Assembly: GCA_026390195.1 (NCBI GenBank)
Contig: JAPLGK010000091.1
Span: 1 to 8,231, forward strand
Source: Caldisericota bacterium
GTDB taxonomy: Bacteria > Caldisericota > Caldisericia > Cryosericales > Cryosericaceae
DNA length: 8,231 bases
Direction: 5' to 3'
In this document: piece after piece, positions 6,887 through 8,231 of the stretch
Position numbering within the stretch: position 1 is the stretch's first letter
Layout: each line of letters begins with the position of its first letter
Translations under genes and position numbers: made by a program
Notes under the pieces: generated by a model
Database searches by the model: none
Told to the model about the DNA's origin: nothing
The model's input: the letters and a program-made list of their open reading frames with translations, nothing else

Positions 6887-6947
6887 TCTCATGCCAGACA
6901 AGCGACCCTGCGTACGGGGTCAGTCGTCTCCTGCGTTGGCACGTTTC

Positions 6948-6974
6948 AGTATACGAGATCCCGGCCTCTGTCAA
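6948..6974 (-). promoter_or_regulatory. Promoter of the importer operon (sigma-70 type)
   Basis: TTGACA (6974-6969, perfect -35) and TATACT (6953-6948, -10) are separated by 15 bp, slightly short of the usual 16-18. Transcription would start near 6941, leaving a leader of about 160 nt. It is the only good promoter-like pair seen upstream of the substrate-binding gene. Confidence 0.6.
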
Positions 6975-6982
6975 CGCTGCTA

Positions 6983-7013
6983 CTTCTCTGAGCCGACCGC
7001 CGCGCCAGAGAAG
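6983..7013. repeat. Inverted repeat CTTCTCTG-N15-CAGAGAAG upstream of the importer promoter
   Basis: Perfect 8-bp arms at 6983-6990 and 7006-7013 lie 8 bp upstream of the -35 element of the importer promoter, in the divergent region. Position and symmetry suit a dimeric regulator's site. No T-run follows on either strand, so a terminator is unlikely. A second smaller pairing, CCGCC/GGCGG (6997-7001, 7013-7017), overlaps it. Confidence 0.4.
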
Positions 7014-7034
7014 GCGGCCTGAGGGGATGGCCTG

Positions 7035-7068
7035 GGGCGGGCATGAGTGATCCCAGCCATGCCTGCCC
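7035..7068. repeat. Inverted repeat with 11-bp arms between the divergent promoters
   Basis: GGGCGGGCATG (7035-7045) and CATGCCTGCCC (7058-7068) are complementary at 10 of 11 positions across a 12-bp spacer. An overlapping alternative pairs CTGGG (7032-7036) with CCCAG (7052-7056). It lies about 40 bp upstream of the -35 of the plus-strand promoter. Possible operator or structured element; no poly-T tract is present. Confidence 0.4.
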
Positions 7069-7106
7069 ATTCAACAGAAGCTTTGATGCATTGTTGTGGG
7101 ATCAGG

Positions 7107-7135
7107 GTGACAGCTCGCTCTGTTTGCCGTATACT
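7107..7135 (+). promoter_or_regulatory. Promoter of the HAD hydrolase-hutH operon (sigma-70 type)
   Basis: GTGACA (7107-7112, 5/6 to TTGACA) and TATACT (7130-7135) with an ideal 17-bp spacer. Transcription would start near 7142, giving a leader of about 20 nt before the GTG at 7163. The -10 lies inside CGTATACTGAA, also found over the -10 of the divergent promoter. Confidence 0.65.
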
Positions 7136-7150
7136 GAACAAGCAAGTGAT

Positions 7151-7157
7151 GGAGGAG
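7151..7157 (+). promoter_or_regulatory. Ribosome binding site setting the GTG start of the HAD hydrolase
   Basis: GGAGGAG ends 5 nt before the GTG at 7163. The frame is open back to an ATG at 7043, but that would begin upstream of the promoter and add 40 residues before the HAD motif I, which normally lies close to the N-terminus. Confidence 0.75.
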
Positions 7158-7162
7158 AAGAC

Positions 7163-7885
7163 GTGATACGTGCGATAAGCCTGGACTTGTGGAAGACGCT
7201 TATTCTGGACCATGACGAGGATGAGGCTCTGCGCGACCGCATCCGGGCTCAGGCCATTCGTGAAGTCCTTGGCGAGCACGGTGTGGTCGTTTCCGAGGAT
7301 GGACTCTACGAGAGTCTTCGTCGCATCGACGTCTTGCGCAGAGACGTTCGTGAGATGCGCGCCTGGACTCTGACAACCTCCAGCCAGGTCGGTTTCGTTT
7401 TGACGCAGGCCAGCGTGTACCCTTCCAGGGACCTGGTCAATGCTGTCCTGCCCCAATATGAGGCAGCGATCTTCCAGCTGATGCCTACCCTCGTCGAGCC
7501 AGACGCCCCACAGCTGCTTGCAGACCTGGCCCAGCACTACCCTCTCTCCATAACCTCCAACACGGGGAAAACGCCGGGGCAGGTTCTGCTGAAGGTACTG
7601 GACATGCTGAACATCCGCGTGCCATTCACGCATTTCGTCTTCTCGGACGAAGCCCTGTACATGAAACCCGACAAAGCTATCTGGGGGCTGCTGGTTGACA
7701 CCAACGAACTGAAGCCGGAGGAGATCGTCCATGTGGGGGACTCGTACGCCATGGACTACAAGGGAGCCCGCGCGGCGGGCCTCCAGGCGATTCTCTTTGG
7801 ACGTCAGGAGTCGTTGCCTGCTGAGACTCTCGTGATCGACTCACTCAGTGAACTCACACCAACTATCGAGGAGATGGACAGATGA
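7163..7885 (+). CDS. HAD-superfamily hydrolase
   Basis: A 240-residue soluble enzyme with all four HAD motifs. Motif I is L-D-L-W-K-T-L with nucleophile D8; the second Asp of D-x-D is Trp10, as in haloacid dehalogenase-like members that have Tyr, Trp or Phe there. Motif II is I-T-S-N-T-G (S132), motif III is M-K-P-D (K168), motif IV is V-G-D-S-Y-A-M-D (D193, D198). The region between motifs I and II (about 15-110) is mostly helical in composition, fitting a C1 cap. The substrate is unknown; a phosphatase or dehalogenase activity is possible, the former being commoner. GTG start chosen from the GGAGGAG site. The stop overlaps the hutH start by 4 bp (ATGA), so the two are translated together, which suggests a role near histidine catabolism, though this is only inference from position. 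Confidence 0.85.
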   Translation: MIRAISLDLWKTLILDHDEDEALRDRIRAQAIREVLGEHGVVVSEDGLYESLRRIDVLRRDVREMRAWTLTTSSQVGFVLTQASVYPSRDLVNAVLPQYEAAIFQLMPTLVEPDAPQLLADLAQHYPLSITSNTGKTPGQVLLKVLDMLNIRVPFTHFVFSDEALYMKPDKAIWGLLVDTNELKPEEIVHVGDSYAMDYKGARAAGLQAILFGRQESLPAETLVIDSLSELTPTIEEMDR

Positions 7886-8231
7886 ACATACGTCTTACCG
7901 GTTCCAGCCTGACCTCCAGCGAAGTCGTCCGTGTCGCCCGCCAGGGTGCCGTCGTCGAACTCGGCAAGGAAGCTGTGGAACAGATCAACGCCGCCTCTTT
8001 GTTCGTCCGGCAGATCGTCCACGGTGAAGCTCCCGTCTATGGCATCAATACGGGGTTTGGCTCTCTGTGCAATGCGCGTATTGGTCCCCGGGACCTCGGC
8101 AAGCTGCAGGAGAATCTCATCCTGTCGCACGCGGTCGGGGTCGGCCGCTGCTTCAACGAGGATGAGGCGCGGGCAACAATACTCGTGCGTGCGAATACAC
8201 TTGCCAGTGGACACTCGGGTGTTCGTCTCGA
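7882..8231 (+). CDS. hutH: Histidine ammonia-lyase, N-terminal part (cut by window edge)
   Basis: The first 116 codons of an aromatic amino acid ammonia-lyase; a full enzyme has about 500 residues. HutH converts L-histidine to urocanate plus ammonia, the first step of histidine degradation, in the cytoplasm. Y-G-I-N-T-G-F-G (53-60) contains the catalytic Tyr53; L-Q-E-N-L-I-L-S-H-A-V-G-V-G (75-88) and R-A-N-T-L-A-S-G-H-S-G-V-R (103-115) are family-typical. Ser82-His83 at the substrate-selecting position favours histidine lyase over tyrosine (His-Leu) or phenylalanine (Phe-Leu) lyases. The Ala-Ser-Gly that forms the MIO cofactor lies beyond the edge. GAGGAG is 8 nt upstream of the ATG. Whether further hut genes follow cannot be seen. 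Confidence 0.92.
   Translation, partial: MNIRLTGSSLTSSEVVRVARQGAVVELGKEAVEQINAASLFVRQIVHGEAPVYGINTGFGSLCNARIGPRDLGKLQENLILSHAVGVGRCFNEDEARATILVRANTLASGHSGVRL

Larger units (their letters stand above)
6780..6944 (-). promoter_or_regulatory. Structured 5' leader of the importer operon, candidate cis-regulatory RNA
   Basis: About 160 nt separate the predicted start of transcription from the ATG at 6779. Pairings found by eye on the minus-strand RNA: hairpin 1, 6943-6937 with 6896-6890 (7 bp, one G-U) then 6928-6917 with 6908-6897 (one C-C mismatch, two G-U), enclosing an 8-nt loop and a one-sided 8-nt bulge; hairpin 2, 6886-6882 with 6876-6872, loop GGUCC; hairpin 3, 6841-6837 with 6830-6826. 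The hairpin-2 loop is complementary to GGACC at 6812-6808, a possible pseudoknot. CUCAC (6802-6798) and GUG-G-AG (6793-6788) can pair over the Shine-Dalgarno. No known riboswitch consensus was matched with confidence. Confidence 0.45.

Noticed and set aside
6983..7068. Rho-independent terminators in the divergent region
   Set aside because: Both inverted repeats lack a following T-run on either strand and there is no gene ending nearby.
6780..7070. Upstream in-frame extension of the substrate-binding protein
   Set aside because: Would start upstream of the predicted promoter, adds 97 residues of leader-like composition, and the ATG at 6779 has an ideal ribosome site and a following hydrophobic segment.
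6780..7162. Canonical cobalamin riboswitch
   Set aside because: Expected from the gene content, but the conserved core and the full B12 box were not found in the right order by eye; kept only as a weak finding on the CAGGAGAC octamer.
6980..7732. Minus-strand open frame of 250 codons opposite the HAD gene
   Set aside because: Antisense to all HAD motifs and runs through the divergent promoters and inverted repeats; no domain seen.
1..8231. CRISPR array, tRNA, insertion sequence or phage genes
   Set aside because: No regularly spaced repeats, no cloverleaf-like sequence, no transposase or integrase motifs were seen on either strand.

Overview
The window is compact, fairly GC-rich bacterial DNA with strong GGAGG-type ribosome binding sites, short gaps and start/stop overlaps. 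No rRNA, tRNA, phage or insertion element is visible. A GerMN lipoprotein with a lipobox shows it is bacterial. A substrate-binding protein carrying a 'stalk' (copper amine oxidase N-terminal-like) domain, plus an adjacent nifS-nifU pair, suggest an anaerobe of the Firmicutes/Clostridia kind or a deep-branching relative. The sequence does not allow a firmer placement.

Minus strand, read from about 6974 down to 1. A promoter and a roughly 160-nt structured leader precede a BtuF-like substrate-binding protein (6779-5373). Then come a FecCD/BtuC-type permease (5398-4361), its ATPase (4364-3651), a GerMN-domain lipoprotein (3622-3161), a NifS/IscS-type cysteine desulfurase (3073-1907) and a NifU/IscU-like scaffold (1900-1526). 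After a 108-bp gap with a small hairpin come a GPH-family sugar:cation symporter (1417-53) and the first 18 codons of another gene overlapping its stop. The tight spacing from 6779 to 1526 suggests one transcript that couples uptake of a corrinoid-like (cobalamin) or other metal-chelate cofactor with sulfur mobilisation.

Plus strand, 7107 to the end. A good promoter drives a HAD-superfamily hydrolase (GTG start, 7163-7885), which overlaps by 4 bp the start of histidine ammonia-lyase (hutH, 7882 to beyond the window).

The divergent intergenic region (6780-7162) is the richest non-coding part. It has two divergent promoters sharing an 11-bp sequence over the -10 element, two inverted repeats between them, and a leader RNA with a long hairpin, a possible loop-tail pseudoknot and a hairpin over the Shine-Dalgarno. 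I could not match the leader to a known riboswitch by eye.

The most unusual protein features are: a NifU-like scaffold lacking two of the four usual ligand positions; a substrate-binding protein fused to a stalk domain and apparently anchored by a transmembrane segment rather than a lipid; and a proline at the Q-loop position of the transporter ATPase. Nothing here proves a new system; these are the parts that ordinary annotation leaves unexplained.
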